Source of the DNA: Bacillota bacterium
GTDB lineage: Bacteria > Bacillota > Tb-RUG-66
DNA: 5,914 bases
Direction of reading: 5' to 3'
NCBI GenBank assembly: GCA_016288255.1
Contig: JAEEYS010000095.1
Span: forward strand, 1 to 5,914
This document shows positions 5,366 through 5,914 of this stretch, piece after piece. The notes beneath the pieces are model-generated. The model saw only the letters and a program-made list of their open reading frames with translations, ran no database searches and had not been told where the DNA came from. Every line of letters begins with the position of its first letter. Position 1 is the first letter of the stretch. A program made the position numbers and the translations under genes.

Positions 5366-5881
5366 ATGTCAACCGGAATCGGAAATTTAACACAATATAC
5401 TATCGATTTAATAGCAAAAAGAGGTATCACCGTGGATCAGATGGCAAAACTGTTGAGAAAAGTCCAGTCCCAATACATACCCGACTTAACTTTTGAACAA
5501 TGTAAAGAAAGTATTTTGATGGTAATGGAAAAACGAGAAGTGCAAAACGCCGTCATGACAGGGATCGCCTTAGATGTTTTGACCGAACAGGGACATATTG
5601 AAGAACCTCTGGCGTCTATATTGAAACGAGATAACGCGCTTTACGGCGTAGATGAGATCTTGGCGCTCAGTATCGTCAATATTTACGGTTCTATCGGTCT
5701 TACGAATTTCGGTTATTTAGATAAAGCAAAAGTCGGTATCATCAGCGATATCAATGAAAAAAGGCCGGGTGTCGTCAACACTTTTTTGGATGACTTGGTC
5801 TCCGCTATTATCGCTGCGGGCGCAAGCCGTATCGCGCATCGCCATCGAGATGAAGAAAACAAAGAAAACAAAGAAGAATAA
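5366..5881 (+). CDS. pgpA: Phosphatidylglycerophosphatase A, YutG type
   Basis: Removes the phosphate from phosphatidylglycerol phosphate to give phosphatidylglycerol, the last step of PG synthesis. The 171-residue protein resembles Bacillus YutG (PgpA family) along its whole length: RGITVDQMAKL (19-29), QYIPDLTFEQCKESIL (36-51), EKREVQNAVMTGIALD (55-70), LYGVDEILALSIVNIYGSIG (92-111), TNFGYLDK (113-120) and TFLDDLVSAIIAAGASRIAH (139-158). The acidic residues in the VDE and FLDD segments are the likely metal ligands (inference). Like other YutG-type proteins it seems soluble or peripheral, with no clear membrane helix. The ATG at 5366 is chosen because AAAGGAGT ends ten bases before it; a TTG at 5345 opens the frame further but lies before that site. 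The last ten residues (DEENKENKEE) form a charged tail. It is divergent from the DedA gene across 192 bases. No terminator is seen before the window ends. Confidence 0.93.
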   Translation: MSTGIGNLTQYTIDLIAKRGITVDQMAKLLRKVQSQYIPDLTFEQCKESILMVMEKREVQNAVMTGIALDVLTEQGHIEEPLASILKRDNALYGVDEILALSIVNIYGSIGLTNFGYLDKAKVGIISDINEKRPGVVNTFLDDLVSAIIAAGASRIAHRHRDEENKENKEE

Positions 5882-5914
5882 AGCTGTATGTGAATCAAAA
5901 AATAAAATAAAAAA

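Noticed and set aside
1..5914. CRISPR array, transposon, prophage or defence system
   Set aside because: No regularly spaced repeats, no transposase or integrase motif and no terminal inverted repeats were seen; all seven genes have housekeeping-type or metabolic families.

Overview
The window looks like chromosomal DNA from a low-to-moderate GC Bacillota, most likely class Clostridia. The evidence is the AT-rich intergenic DNA, the consensus SigA-type promoters, the strong AGGAGG-type ribosome sites, and the protein types: a DnaE with an N-terminal PHP domain, DegV, a YutG-type PgpA and a TIGR04076 protein. Assignment below class is not possible from this sequence alone. I see no mobile element, CRISPR array, tRNA or rRNA.

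Layout, left to right. (1) 1-964, minus: the N-terminal third of the DNA polymerase III alpha subunit, cut by the window edge. (2) 965-1397: a 433-bp gene-free stretch with two SigA-type promoters facing dnaE, a strong hairpin terminator, and a series of small hairpins beyond it. (3) 1398-2018, minus: a TVP38/TMEM64-type VTT membrane protein with its own -10 box. (4) 2219-3199, minus: a DegV-family (FakB-like) fatty-acid-binding protein with an unusual lysine/glutamate tail. It is read from a perfect consensus promoter, has a FabT-like palindrome just downstream of that promoter, and ends in a clear terminator. (5) 3341-3694 and 3770-4408, minus: a cysteine-rich TIGR04076 protein and, upstream of it, an Isf-like flavodoxin-fold protein, probably a redox pair. 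(6) 4523-5173, minus: a divergent DedA-family membrane protein. (7) 5366-5881, plus: a YutG-type phosphatidylglycerophosphatase A, divergent from the DedA gene. It is the only plus-strand gene.

Four of the seven genes concern membrane lipids: two VTT-domain proteins (a family with lipid-carrier flippases and scramblases), a fatty-acid-binding protein and a phosphatidylglycerol-phosphate phosphatase. The FabT-like operator in front of degV suggests that at least this gene answers to fatty-acid status. That the four act together is inference from proximity; they sit in at least three transcription units. The window looks mostly like ordinary core genome. The points most worth a second look are the DegV operator and tail, the missing conserved charged residues in both VTT proteins, and the unexplained structured stretch after the TVP38 gene.
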